Source: DAOUET01 sp034430155
GTDB taxonomy: Bacteria > Chloroflexota > Anaerolineae > Anaerolineales > UBA4823
Assembly: GCA_034430155.1 (NCBI GenBank)
Contig: DAOUET010000079.1
Location: 1 to 64,000 of the forward strand
DNA: 64,000 bases
Direction of reading: 5' to 3'
The translations under genes were made by a program, and so were the position numbers. Position 1 is the first letter of the stretch. Each line of letters opens with the position of its first letter. Shown here piece by piece: positions 46,582-54,740 of this stretch. The notes below the pieces were generated by a model, which made no database searches, was not told the DNA's origin, and worked only from the letters and a program-made list of their open reading frames with translations.

Positions 46582-46902
46582 ATGTTCCAAGGTGCGCTTA
46601 CCCCGCCAGGTATCCCGGCCCGTAAATGGCTCATCTGTATGCTGGTCACGATCTAGGGTGTGAGGCTCAGGCTCAACATCCTGTATCGCAACTGGGGGAA
46701 AGGCGAGGATTTCCGCTATCGCAAGTGGCATCAGGAAGCCGGAGATAAATGGTGGTGGCAGATGCAACTCGACCACTCAACCGAAAGTGATATCTGGCTT
46801 CTTGGCCTGGTTGGAGACAGCATTACCAACCTGCAATCCTGGTTCTGGGATCGGAAGCCTTCCTGGATGGGTAATCAAAATAAAAACGAATCGAGGAAAT
46901 AA
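46582..46902 (+). pseudogene. DUF1295 (steroid 5-alpha-reductase-like) gene remnant
   Basis: Reading from 46582, the frame matches a central part of DUF1295 proteins: ARKWLICMLVTI, then TAG (46654-46656) where the family has Trp (TIWGVRL), then GVRLRLNILYRNWGKGEDFRYRKWHQEAGDKWWW. After this block the similarity stops and the frame runs on to 46902. Both ends of the parent protein (normally about 260 residues) are missing. The TAG could come from TGG by one change. The remnant ends one base into the TspO-like start. Confidence 0.6.
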
Positions 46903-47678
46903 TGAACAAGGACACGTTAAGGGCATCAACAAATCTACTGGCGGTTATTGCCACTATTATCGTCAACGGTTTGGCCACCGCGCTCCCATTGAACGGTCAA
47001 ACCACCGGAGAAATCTCGGATCGCTTCCAGGTCCTCTTTGTGCCGGCGGGCTATGTCTTTTCCATTTGGGGGTTGATTTACCTGGGCTTGGTTGCTTTTG
47101 GTATTTACCAATTGCTCCCTTCCCAGCGGCAGAATCCACGACTGCAGGGCGTTGGATATCTCTTCGCTTTCAGCAGCCTGGCCAATACCGTCTGGTTATT
47201 TTTATGGCATTACGAATTCTTCGCGCTGACTCTGGTCGCTATGTTAGCGCTGTTGCTCCTGCTGATCGCTATCTACCTGCGTTTGGGCATCGGCCACCTG
47301 CCGGTATCTACCCGCGAAAAGTGGTTCGTGCAGGTGCCCTTCAGCATTTATCTGGGTTGGATCACGGTGGCTACCATTGCAAACGTCACTTCATTGCTCG
47401 ATTATATAAATTGGAATGGTTGGGGTCTCAGCCCTGAAATCTGGACGGTGATTATGCTTTTAGCTGGCGTGATCATTGCTGCAGCTATGCGTATTACTCG
47501 CAATGAGGTCGCTTTTTTGTTGGTGATTATCTGGGCTTATATCGGTATTTTTATCAAGAACTCCGGGAATCCTCTGGTTGCGGTGATGGCTCTCATAGCT
47601 ACGGTGCTGGTCTTGCTGGTGTTTTTGGTAAGGCCAACCACGTTTAAAAAATTCCCACTGTCGGGTGTGAATGAATAA
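46902..47678 (+). CDS. TspO/MBR-related membrane protein
   Basis: A 258-residue membrane protein related to the tryptophan-rich TspO/MBR family. Seven or so helices are evident, with aromatic-rich segments FSIWGLIYLGLVAFGIYQ, ANTVWLFLWHYEFFALTLV and INWNGWGLSPEIW. It is longer than classical TspO (about 160 residues), as in the extended bacterial branch. GAGGAA lies just before the ATG. Ligand and role are unknown; TspO proteins bind tetrapyrroles and other hydrophobic ligands. Confidence 0.75.
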   Translation: MNKDTLRASTNLLAVIATIIVNGLATALPLNGQTTGEISDRFQVLFVPAGYVFSIWGLIYLGLVAFGIYQLLPSQRQNPRLQGVGYLFAFSSLANTVWLFLWHYEFFALTLVAMLALLLLLIAIYLRLGIGHLPVSTREKWFVQVPFSIYLGWITVATIANVTSLLDYINWNGWGLSPEIWTVIMLLAGVIIAAAMRITRNEVAFLLVIIWAYIGIFIKNSGNPLVAVMALIATVLVLLVFLVRPTTFKKFPLSGVNE

Positions 47679-47850
47679 CTCCGATAAATAAGAAGCGCTT
47701 CAGCCTTCTGAGGATACACCCGGGAGAATCCTTGTTGACCGGGAAGAGGTCAGCGCGGCGGCCTGAAAAGGTGTTTGCTTGCAGGTGCAATCAGTGAGGA
47801 TCAAATCCTTAGAGAGGTATAATTCATCCGATGTAATCGGAGTGAATCAG

Positions 47851-48765
47851 ATGGGTCGGCGATATCTGGCACTTGGCATGCTATTGTCACTTGCCATAGC
47901 TGCATGTAGTCACGCTGCTGGCGGCGCCTCACCCACCCCGGGTGGAATGCCATCGGCACCCCTCGTGACAGTGGCGGCTATCCAACCGTCGCCTACCCGT
48001 ACCACCCGAACGGTGATGCCATCCTCCTCAGCCACACCCCAGGCAACTATCACCGGCAGTCCCTCGCTAGCTTCCCCCTCCTCCACCTTACAGAACCCTC
48101 TTCTGGATCCAGAGGCCATCTTGATTTTAGAGCCTGGTCCGGGATCATTCCTTACCACCCCACTGCATATCACGGGTTTCGCCGATCCGACTTTCGAGCA
48201 AACCTTGGCGGTGAACATCCTGCTCGATGATGGCACCCAGCTGGCGACCGAAACGGTCAACATCCGGGCTGATGTCGGCCAGCGGGGACCCTTTACAGCT
48301 GAGATTCCTTTCACAATCAGTGAGCCGCACCAGGTTTTTATACGGGTGTTTAACGTCAGTCCGCGTGATGGAGGCGTCATCCATCTGGCTTCTGTTGGAG
48401 TCACCCTGTCAGATTCCGGGCAGCAAAAGCTGGTCCAGGCTGCACCTCATCTTGAACAGATCGCCATCTTCAAGCCCAAACCTGGCCAGGATATTAATAG
48501 TGGGACGGTGCTTGTGGAAGGTTTCGCTCTGGCTGGTTTCGAACAGACCCTGGTAATCGAAGTACAAGATGCACAAGGGCAGGTGGTCGGCATGCAGCCT
48601 GTGATCGTGAATGCTCCTGATCTGGGACAGCCGGGACCTTTCAACCTGGAGCTGCCTTATCATGTAAATGTTGCCGGTCCGGGACGGGTGGTCGTGCGAG
48701 ACATCAGCCCAGCGTTCGGTGGTGACGTGCACCTGTCCAGTGTGGATGTGATGCTTTCCCCATAA
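47851..48765 (+). CDS. Lipoprotein with two Gmad2-type Ig-like domains
   Basis: A protein of about 304 residues with a lipoprotein signal (LLSLAIAACSH, Cys near residue 19). A Thr/Ser/Pro-rich linker follows to about residue 85. Two Gmad2-like immunoglobulin domains come next; each opens with a (I)LEPGPGSFL/IFKPKPGQDI segment and contains GFA...FEQTL and ends with DGGVIHLASV/FGGDVHLSSV. It should be anchored to the outer face of the membrane, probably binding or spore-germination-like functions by analogy with GerMN/Gmad2 proteins. The ATG at 47851 has GGAG 7-10 nt upstream; earlier starts lack support. Confidence 0.75.
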   Translation: MGRRYLALGMLLSLAIAACSHAAGGASPTPGGMPSAPLVTVAAIQPSPTRTTRTVMPSSSATPQATITGSPSLASPSSTLQNPLLDPEAILILEPGPGSFLTTPLHITGFADPTFEQTLAVNILLDDGTQLATETVNIRADVGQRGPFTAEIPFTISEPHQVFIRVFNVSPRDGGVIHLASVGVTLSDSGQQKLVQAAPHLEQIAIFKPKPGQDINSGTVLVEGFALAGFEQTLVIEVQDAQGQVVGMQPVIVNAPDLGQPGPFNLELPYHVNVAGPGRVVVRDISPAFGGDVHLSSVDVMLSP

Positions 48766-49037
48766 TGACCCTGATGACCTCGGGGTAAACCAAATCCGGG
48801 TAGAAAGGTTGCTGACGTCAATACTTGCAGGGGGTTCACGAGGGATTCTACCAGGATACGGCCTGCGAATTTTGGACCTTGCCCTAATGTTCTTCCGAAA
48901 GTACCTCCTGCTGGTACACACCGATCTTACCCAAAGGGGGGTTATCCAACCAAACCCTTGGCTTTGTGAGTGTTGGAGAGTAACCACTACTGCCCAAGCG
49001 GGTCGTCCATAGTGCTGGTAGTAAGTTTGCTCAAGAA

Positions 49038-49403
49038 TTGATTGAGGCGACTGATGTGACCGCTTCCATCGAAATCAGGCGAGTCAGAGATCGGCGCGCC
49101 TTGAGGGCCTTTGCCAAATTCCCATGGCGGGTTTACCACGACGACCCCAATTGGGTGCCCCCCTTGATCTCTGAGCAATTGAAATACCTTGACCCAGCCA
49201 CCGGACCATTTTACGGTCACGCCGAGGTGGCTCTATTCCAATCCTTACGGGGCAGGGAAGTGGTGGGTACCATCGCAGCTTTTATAGATCATCGTATCGT
49301 TGACCATGTGGATGCTCGTGTGGGTGGATTTGGCTTTTTTGAGGTGATGGATGATTATCCAGTGGGAGATGCATATCGGCTTTATGAGCAGCAGAGCGTT
49401 TAA
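49038..49403 (+). pseudogene. Truncated GNAT-like gene (N-terminal fragment)
   Basis: A 121-codon frame. The sequence IRRVRDRRALRAFAKFPWRVYHDDPNWVPPLISEQLKYLDPATGPFYGHAEVALFQ matches the N-terminus of a bacterial family of about 370-400 residues with GNAT-type acetyltransferase folds. It then runs to GFFEVMDDYPVGDAYRLYEQ and stops; the remaining two thirds are absent and not found in other frames up to 49624. It is therefore most likely a gene remnant, although a short protein could still be made. The likely start codon is TTG or the GTG at 49056. Confidence 0.5.
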
Positions 49404-49624
49404 GTGGGAAAGTCTATATTAAAAACCCTGTCATTTTTGTGAGGGTATTAAAAACCAATAACAGAGGCCATCATGCTATGATTAACGCATACTGAGAACA
49501 CCATGGTGGATCGCTGGGTGCACGCAAATATTGAGGCAATCTGGTCAGTTTATCCGGACCACCCAACGGGAGGCATCTGGCAGAGATTCAGAGTGCTAAA
49601 AGAGGAAACGATACGTTTAGAACA

Positions 49625-50398
49625 ATGATCGATTGGTTAAGGCGTCTGTTTTCAGAGAAACCTGCTCGACACAGCTCCAAGAGTTGGCGATCAGCCAGGT
49701 CAAGAAAAACCGCTTCCAACAAACCGGTTGCGCCCAAGGCCACCTCAGCTGGAGCAGCTGCTTCTCAGGCGGCGGCAAAGACGGTCCGCCTGGGCACCCA
49801 GGCAGAAGCGCGCGCTTATCTGGATAAAGTCAATCAAAAGGTCAACGCCCTGGCGACGCGTTTCGCAAACGGGGATGTCAACCGCATTCAATTTCAACAG
49901 CTTTACGCTCACTACCAGGACGAGAAGCAGACTATCGAAGGCTTACTGGTAGAGGCTCCAGATTCTCAGGCTTGGAAAGATGCAGTAACCGAGGGTACCT
50001 CCATATTAATCCGTCACCGCCACCTGGCTCACGTGCAGGGTTTTTCCATATACGACAATGAGTCGGGCATGCCCTTGAAAACTATCGGGCAATTTAGAGT
50101 CGATCCGGCGCTATTTGTGCCCATGCTCTCCGCTTACCATTCAGCGACGGAAGAGATTTTTGGCGCAGGGGTGCGCTCGACCCAGATTGAAGGGGGCATA
50201 TGGTTGAGTTTCGTGCGAGGCGATCAAAGCACCACGCTGGCGCTTTTCACCACAGAACCCTCAGGCAAGCAGTTAAGAAACCTGGAAGCGATACACAAGA
50301 CTTTCGAACAGGCCAATAAAAACCAGCTGAGCAGCCCAATGGTCAATGTGGATAATCTGGTATGTCCCCACGAATTCTTCATCCGTCATCCACTCTAA
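49625..50398 (+). CDS. Unknown protein paired with a Rab-like GTPase
   Basis: A 257-residue protein with no family that I can name. The N-terminal 50 residues are basic, with an Ala/Ser/Lys-rich linker. Residues about 55-110 look helical (LDKVNQKVNALATRFANGDVNRIQFQQLYAHYQDEKQTIEGLL). The C-terminal 130 residues (HLAHVQGFSIYDNESGMPLKTIG ... EEIFGAGVRSTQIEGGIWLSFVRGDQSTTLALF) have the pattern of a roadblock/longin-like fold, which in other systems acts with small GTPases. It precedes the GTPase gene by 14 bp and is surely co-transcribed. A role as the GTPase's partner is inference. Confidence 0.6.
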   Translation: MIDWLRRLFSEKPARHSSKSWRSARSRKTASNKPVAPKATSAGAAASQAAAKTVRLGTQAEARAYLDKVNQKVNALATRFANGDVNRIQFQQLYAHYQDEKQTIEGLLVEAPDSQAWKDAVTEGTSILIRHRHLAHVQGFSIYDNESGMPLKTIGQFRVDPALFVPMLSAYHSATEEIFGAGVRSTQIEGGIWLSFVRGDQSTTLALFTTEPSGKQLRNLEAIHKTFEQANKNQLSSPMVNVDNLVCPHEFFIRHPL

Positions 50399-50412
50399 AG
50401 GATGGATTTCAA

Positions 50413-50916
50413 ATGCAATCCATCCCGGTCCTTAAAGTTGTGGTTGCTGGAGACGGGAACGTCGGTAAGACCTCCCTGATACGCCGGTTTTGCGAAGAGA
50501 AGTTTGAACACTCTCGCCTGGCCACCATTGGTGTGGACTTTCAGACCAAGATTGTTCCACTGCCAGCTGGCGAGGTGAAGCTGTCTATCTGGGATATGGC
50601 CGGACAGAAGCGCTTTAAGGATGTTAGAGCCGGTTTCTACCGGGGCAGTAGAGCCACTGTTCTGGTTTATGATCTTACCATCGCGGAGAGCTTGATCAAC
50701 CTTTACCGTTGGTACCTGGAGATCAAGCGGATTTTGCCCGATCAAAGATTCATCGTGGTGGGAAACAAATCCGATCTCTCCGAAGTAACTTATGAATGGG
50801 CCGGGGTGCGACTCGCCAGGACGATCGATGCAGCTTATCTGAGAACCAGCGCTCTGACTGGAGAGGGGGTTGATCATCTTTTCCATATACTGGCGTTGGT
50901 TGCCTCTCATAGTTGA
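50413..50916 (+). CDS. Rab/Ras-like small GTPase
   Basis: A 167-residue GTPase with all G motifs: GDGNVGKTSLIRRF (G1), ATIGVDF with the switch I Thr (G2), WDMAGQKRF (G3, catalytic Gln kept), GNKSD (G4) and TSAL (G5). The length matches the bare Ras fold. There is no C-terminal Cys for lipid attachment. The ATG at 50413 is preferred; the longer frame from 50362 overlaps the upstream gene. Bacterial Rab-like GTPases occur scattered in several phyla, often beside roadblock-like partners, as may be the case here. Confidence 0.88.
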   Translation: MQSIPVLKVVVAGDGNVGKTSLIRRFCEEKFEHSRLATIGVDFQTKIVPLPAGEVKLSIWDMAGQKRFKDVRAGFYRGSRATVLVYDLTIAESLINLYRWYLEIKRILPDQRFIVVGNKSDLSEVTYEWAGVRLARTIDAAYLRTSALTGEGVDHLFHILALVASHS

Positions 50917-51242
50917 GCACCCCTTATTCCGCGCTTGTGAACCCGGAATCTTCCTTACCCCCTGATTTTTATTAGAATTCCTTCACCACTTAGCCAGACC
51001 TGAATTTCATACACCGCTGAGACTACCAGATTGAAGCAGAACCTGGCTTTTATGATGCGAATATGGTTTGGCGCGCTCCTGACCGATCCCGTCCCTGTTT
51101 GTTCGACTTATGAAAAACAATGACAGCCCGGGATTCTCGAGGGTGAAAGTGATAAAAGGCACATGACAGACCTTTGGATTTCTGTGATAATAATAGGAGG
51201 CTTGCCTGCTGTCCTTTCTGGTTAGTTGTTGGAGATGGTTTT
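50917..51242. other. Intergenic region before the FG-GAP/sortase gene
   Basis: 326 bases with no supported gene. The right part holds the promoter at 51163-51191. The left part shows only AT-rich sequence after the GTPase gene and no terminator with a T-run. Confidence 0.4.
51163..51191 (+). promoter_or_regulatory. Promoter of the FG-GAP/sortase gene
   Basis: ATGACA (51163-51168) is followed after 17 bp by GATAAT (51186-51191), preceded by TGT (extended -10). The predicted transcript starts near 51198. This excludes the in-frame start at 51174 and supports the ATG at 51243, which has GGAGATGG upstream. Confidence 0.55.
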
Positions 51243-53171
51243 ATGGATAAGCATCCATCCAAGACCAATGCGGCTCTTGAAATCCTCCGCCCTATCGGGT
51301 CCGTTGTGCTGCTGATGGCGATGGTGTTTTGTGTCTGGCCTGGAATACTTATCAAGCCCCAGGAGGTGCAGGCTCGGACCAAGGTGCTTCCTTTAGATTA
51401 TGAGGGCGCTGATCTAGCCACCTGGCTGCCAGCTCCAGCCAAAAGCATAGGGCTTGGGACGGTACAGACTTCACGCCTGATCGCATCAGATACCGCAGTA
51501 GCAGATTCCTTCGGGTGGTCGCTTGCTTTGTACGACAATACGGCCGTAATCGGCGCACCACGTGCAGACCTGACTGTGGGTGGCACGCGCTTAAAAAATG
51601 CCGGGGCGGCCTACATTTTTATACACAATGGGAGTGGTTGGATTCAGCAGGCGAAACTAGTCGCCAAAGATGCCGATGAACAGGACGCTTTTGGCACTTC
51701 GGTAGCGATTTCTGGTAATACCGTTATCGTCGGCGCAGTCGGTAAAGACCTTGATAACCTCAGCGATGCCGGAGCGGCATACGTCTTCGTTCATAATGGG
51801 ACAACCTGGTCCCAGCAAGCCAGGCTGGTGGGCTCTGATTACGGCGAGGACGACTATTTTGGAGTTTCCGTAGGGATTGACGGCAATTCGATCGTGGTAG
51901 GAGCGGACGGGTATGACTTGGGTGGTATCCCGGATACGGGCGCAGCCTATGCTTTTATCCGCCGGGGAGGCTCTTGGAATCCGCATGGCAAGTTATTGCC
52001 TTTAGATCCTTCTATCGGAGCTGCATTTGGTGCCTCGCTGTCGATATCAGGCGACCTGGTAGCAATCGGCGCAACCGAAGCGAGCTCTTTCCTTACCAGC
52101 GGCGAGGGCTCGGTTTACCTGTTCGCACGCAGCGGTGCAGATTGGGTTCAAAATGAAAAACTGCAGGCAAGCGATGGGAGAAGTGGCGATTTCTTTGGAA
52201 ACGCGGTGGCGCTCTCCGGCGATAAGGTTGCGGTTGGGGCTGCTTATCACGACTCCAACCTGGGTGGTGGTCGCATTTTAAACGCCGGTGCTGTGTACGT
52301 CTTTACCCGCGGGAATACCGGCTGGAAGCAACAATCCATCCTGCTGCTGCCGGATGCCATGTCCTTCGATTACTTCGGGAAATCGGTGGCGATTGATGGG
52401 GATTTGCTGGTGGCAGGTGCGACTGGCAGGCAGTGGGCAGGCTACCGACGCGCGGGGGCGGCGTATATGTTTGAGAGCAAGGGCCGGGAATGGGAACAGG
52501 CAAACCAGATATACCCGGATAGCGTATCTGCGGATGACAACTTCGGGCAGGCGGTTGCGATTGACCGGAAGACAATTTTGATCGGAGCCGACGGGAGAGA
52601 CCCCCGCTTGTATAATGAGGCCGGGGAGGTCTTTGTGTTCAACCTGGTCCCCATGCAGCTGCCCGAAACTGGATATGCTCCCGGAAAGGAATTGGCACTG
52701 CGCATCCCTTTCCCGGAGGCCGTCTATAGAAATCTGGGCGACCTGTGGTTGGAGATCCCGGCTTTGCACACAAAGACCCCGATTGTAATGGTTCCAAAAA
52801 ACGGGAACAGTTGGGATGTCGATTGGCTTTGGGATCAGGCCGGCTTCTTAGAGGGCACTGCTTTCCCCACTTGGCAGGGAAACACCGCTATTGCCGCCCA
52901 TGTTTCCTTACCGTCTGACCGACCAGGTCCGTTCAGTCAGCTGCCCTCATTGAAGTGGGGTGATAAGGTCATCATCCATGCCTGGGGTCAAAGTTATATC
53001 TACACAGTCAAAGAAAACAGACAGGTATCTCCTAGCGATATGACAGTCTTAGGTCACGAAAGCCTGGATTGGCTCACGCTGATCACATGTCATGTGTATG
53101 ATCAGGACCGCGGAATATTCCGATGGCGCACTGTGGTACGAGCGGTGTTGGTGGATATTCAAGACGAATGA
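51243..53171 (+). CDS. Seven-bladed FG-GAP propeller fused to a sortase
   Basis: A protein of about 642 residues. A signal-anchor helix lies at about residues 15-38. Seven FG-GAP repeats follow (about 75-485), each with a (D/A)xFGxSVAI-type motif, enough for a closed beta-propeller. A C-terminal sortase-like domain (about 500-640) has the catalytic His in AIAAHVS, the Cys in LTLITCHVYD and the Arg in WRTVVRAVLV. It ends close to the window's usual Chloroflexi sortase form. It should act outside the membrane. Sortases join surface proteins to the wall or to each other; the propeller may bind or present a substrate. Confidence 0.82.
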   Translation: MDKHPSKTNAALEILRPIGSVVLLMAMVFCVWPGILIKPQEVQARTKVLPLDYEGADLATWLPAPAKSIGLGTVQTSRLIASDTAVADSFGWSLALYDNTAVIGAPRADLTVGGTRLKNAGAAYIFIHNGSGWIQQAKLVAKDADEQDAFGTSVAISGNTVIVGAVGKDLDNLSDAGAAYVFVHNGTTWSQQARLVGSDYGEDDYFGVSVGIDGNSIVVGADGYDLGGIPDTGAAYAFIRRGGSWNPHGKLLPLDPSIGAAFGASLSISGDLVAIGATEASSFLTSGEGSVYLFARSGADWVQNEKLQASDGRSGDFFGNAVALSGDKVAVGAAYHDSNLGGGRILNAGAVYVFTRGNTGWKQQSILLLPDAMSFDYFGKSVAIDGDLLVAGATGRQWAGYRRAGAAYMFESKGREWEQANQIYPDSVSADDNFGQAVAIDRKTILIGADGRDPRLYNEAGEVFVFNLVPMQLPETGYAPGKELALRIPFPEAVYRNLGDLWLEIPALHTKTPIVMVPKNGNSWDVDWLWDQAGFLEGTAFPTWQGNTAIAAHVSLPSDRPGPFSQLPSLKWGDKVIIHAWGQSYIYTVKENRQVSPSDMTVLGHESLDWLTLITCHVYDQDRGIFRWRTVVRAVLVDIQDE

Positions 53172-53194
53172 CGGTTTGCTTTTTTCACAAACCC

Positions 53195-53330
53195 CGTAAA
53201 CATCATTTGATCGCCTGCGCGCTCTAATTTGCCGGAGGCCGTCTTCAGGGGTCAGTTTGAGGGGGACTAGGCTACCCGGTAAACACGGATTGAGGACCTA
53301 CTCGCTCTAATTTCGCGAAAGCTGTCAGGA
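53195..53330. repeat. Two imperfect direct repeats after the sortase gene
   Basis: A segment of about 55 bp (53195-53249) is repeated with changes at 53278-53330. Shared blocks are GTAAACA, GCTCTAATTT and the G-rich end ending CAGG. The second copy runs into the 3' end of the minus-strand MttB gene. No function is apparent. Confidence 0.4.
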
Positions 53331-54740
53331 AGGTACCAATTCTCGCTCAGCTGCGACCATAATGGCATCCAATTCCTCCTCCTGCTCAGCGTCCAGCGCT
53401 GGGACCAGGTGCTCGTTCAGCAATCGCTCTGCTTCAGCCTGAGCCCGCTCGGCCATGCTGGCGCGACTGCTTCGCTCCCATGCTTCCCAGGTGCCGCGCT
53501 CGGCCAGCTGGGTGAGCTGGATCTCACCGCCATGCAGATACTGGCGGGTGTGCTTTTGCCCCAAGAAATTGTGGGTGCCACGCATCACAGCAGCTACCAC
53601 CTCCACAGCCAGGGCTTGTTCGTCAGCCACTATGCCGCGCCGCAGTCTTTTCACACTGGCTGCCATCTCGTTGTCACACACCATTTGTGCGTAGGAGCCC
53701 ATTACACCGGCTTCCATCTCCCCGATCCCAGAGAGCTCATCGGCGCCAGCCAGGGCCGGAATGGCCGCGTTGAGGGCTCGTTCGAAACCGCTCTGGATGT
53801 CGAGCACATGCGAGTTGGTGGAAAATCCGTAAACGTTCACCGGCAACCCATAACGGTGCCCAATTTGAACGGTACCGGCTGAAGCCAACCCCATCTCTAC
53901 ACCGCCCCATACTGAAATGCCTGTGCGCGGTTCCATCATTGCCAGTCGGCCGCAGTAAACGATTGGTAATCCTGGCTGCACCAATTGTGCCAGCACTATG
54001 CCCGCCAGCACTTCTGCGTTCTGTTGTGCCAACGCCCCCGCCAGAGAAAACGGTGCGGTGGTGCCGGCAGTTGGGCAGGGTAGCGGTGCGAAAGCGATGC
54101 CCAGGCGGGCAATTGCGATGGTTGCCTCGACTACATCGTCCGGGAAAAAAAGCGGGCTGACCGGTGAAACGCTTAAGGAGAGGATCTGGCGCGGCGCTCC
54201 GATCACCTCCGCCAGCCTCACGGCGTAACCCACCTCGGCGCTGGTCTGCACGCCTGGTCCATGCAGCGGCTTGGTGGTATATCCCAAGGCATACCGATAC
54301 ATAGCCAACGACATGAGCTCTCCAGGTACATCTTGGGGTGTGAAGAAAGGCGTGACTGTGGTCACGTTTTCCAGGGCATCTAACAGCCGGGTGCTGTCGC
54401 TTACATCTGCTATCAACGCCCCTCGTCGCTGTCCCGTGCGGGGATCGTAGACATCGCGAGCGCCTCCTAGATTGTGCCAATGCAGGCTTCCATCTCCGAG
54501 TACTTTTGTCGCTCCACCCCTTCCGCTAATGGTTACCTGTCTGGGGCACTTGGCCAGCTCTCTCTCCACCAGACTGCTCGGCAGCAGGATGCGCTCGCCC
54601 TCTATCCTGGCTCCGGCCCCTGTTAGGATATCGCGCCCTTCAGATTGATTCAAAATGATGCCTGTCTCTTCTAGAATACGCAGAGTGGCTTGATGAATCC
54701 CTTCGACTTCTTGATCAGTCAGTACGGTCAGTGGCCTCAT
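53325..54740 (-). CDS. MttB-family (COG5598) methyltransferase, non-pyrrolysine
   Basis: A 471-residue member of the trimethylamine methyltransferase MttB superfamily, usual length. The N-terminus (LTVLTDQEVEGIHQATLRILEETGI) and the blocks GTTAPFSLAGALAQQNAEVLAGIVLAQL and YGFSTNSHVLDIQSGFERALNAAIPALAGA are characteristic. There is no in-frame amber codon, so it is the non-pyrrolysine type. Known enzymes of this branch demethylate glycine betaine, proline betaine or carnitine to a corrinoid protein; no corrinoid protein gene is in the window. Its ATG overlaps the peptidase stop by one base. Confidence 0.85.
   Translation of the reverse strand: MRPLTVLTDQEVEGIHQATLRILEETGIILNQSEGRDILTGAGARIEGERILLPSSLVERELAKCPRQVTISGRGGATKVLGDGSLHWHNLGGARDVYDPRTGQRRGALIADVSDSTRLLDALENVTTVTPFFTPQDVPGELMSLAMYRYALGYTTKPLHGPGVQTSAEVGYAVRLAEVIGAPRQILSLSVSPVSPLFFPDDVVEATIAIARLGIAFAPLPCPTAGTTAPFSLAGALAQQNAEVLAGIVLAQLVQPGLPIVYCGRLAMMEPRTGISVWGGVEMGLASAGTVQIGHRYGLPVNVYGFSTNSHVLDIQSGFERALNAAIPALAGADELSGIGEMEAGVMGSYAQMVCDNEMAASVKRLRRGIVADEQALAVEVVAAVMRGTHNFLGQKHTRQYLHGGEIQLTQLAERGTWEAWERSSRASMAERAQAEAERLLNEHLVPALDAEQEEELDAIMVAAERELVPS

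Noticed and set aside
46654..46656. TAG read as pyrrolysine, given MttB homologues in the window
   Set aside because: The TAG sits at a Trp position of an obviously broken DUF1295 fragment, and the MttB homologues here have no amber codon. Decay is the simpler explanation.
48809..49012. A 67-codon plus-strand frame between the Gmad2 lipoprotein and the GNAT remnant
   Set aside because: It resembles no family and lacks a ribosome-binding site; left as non-coding.
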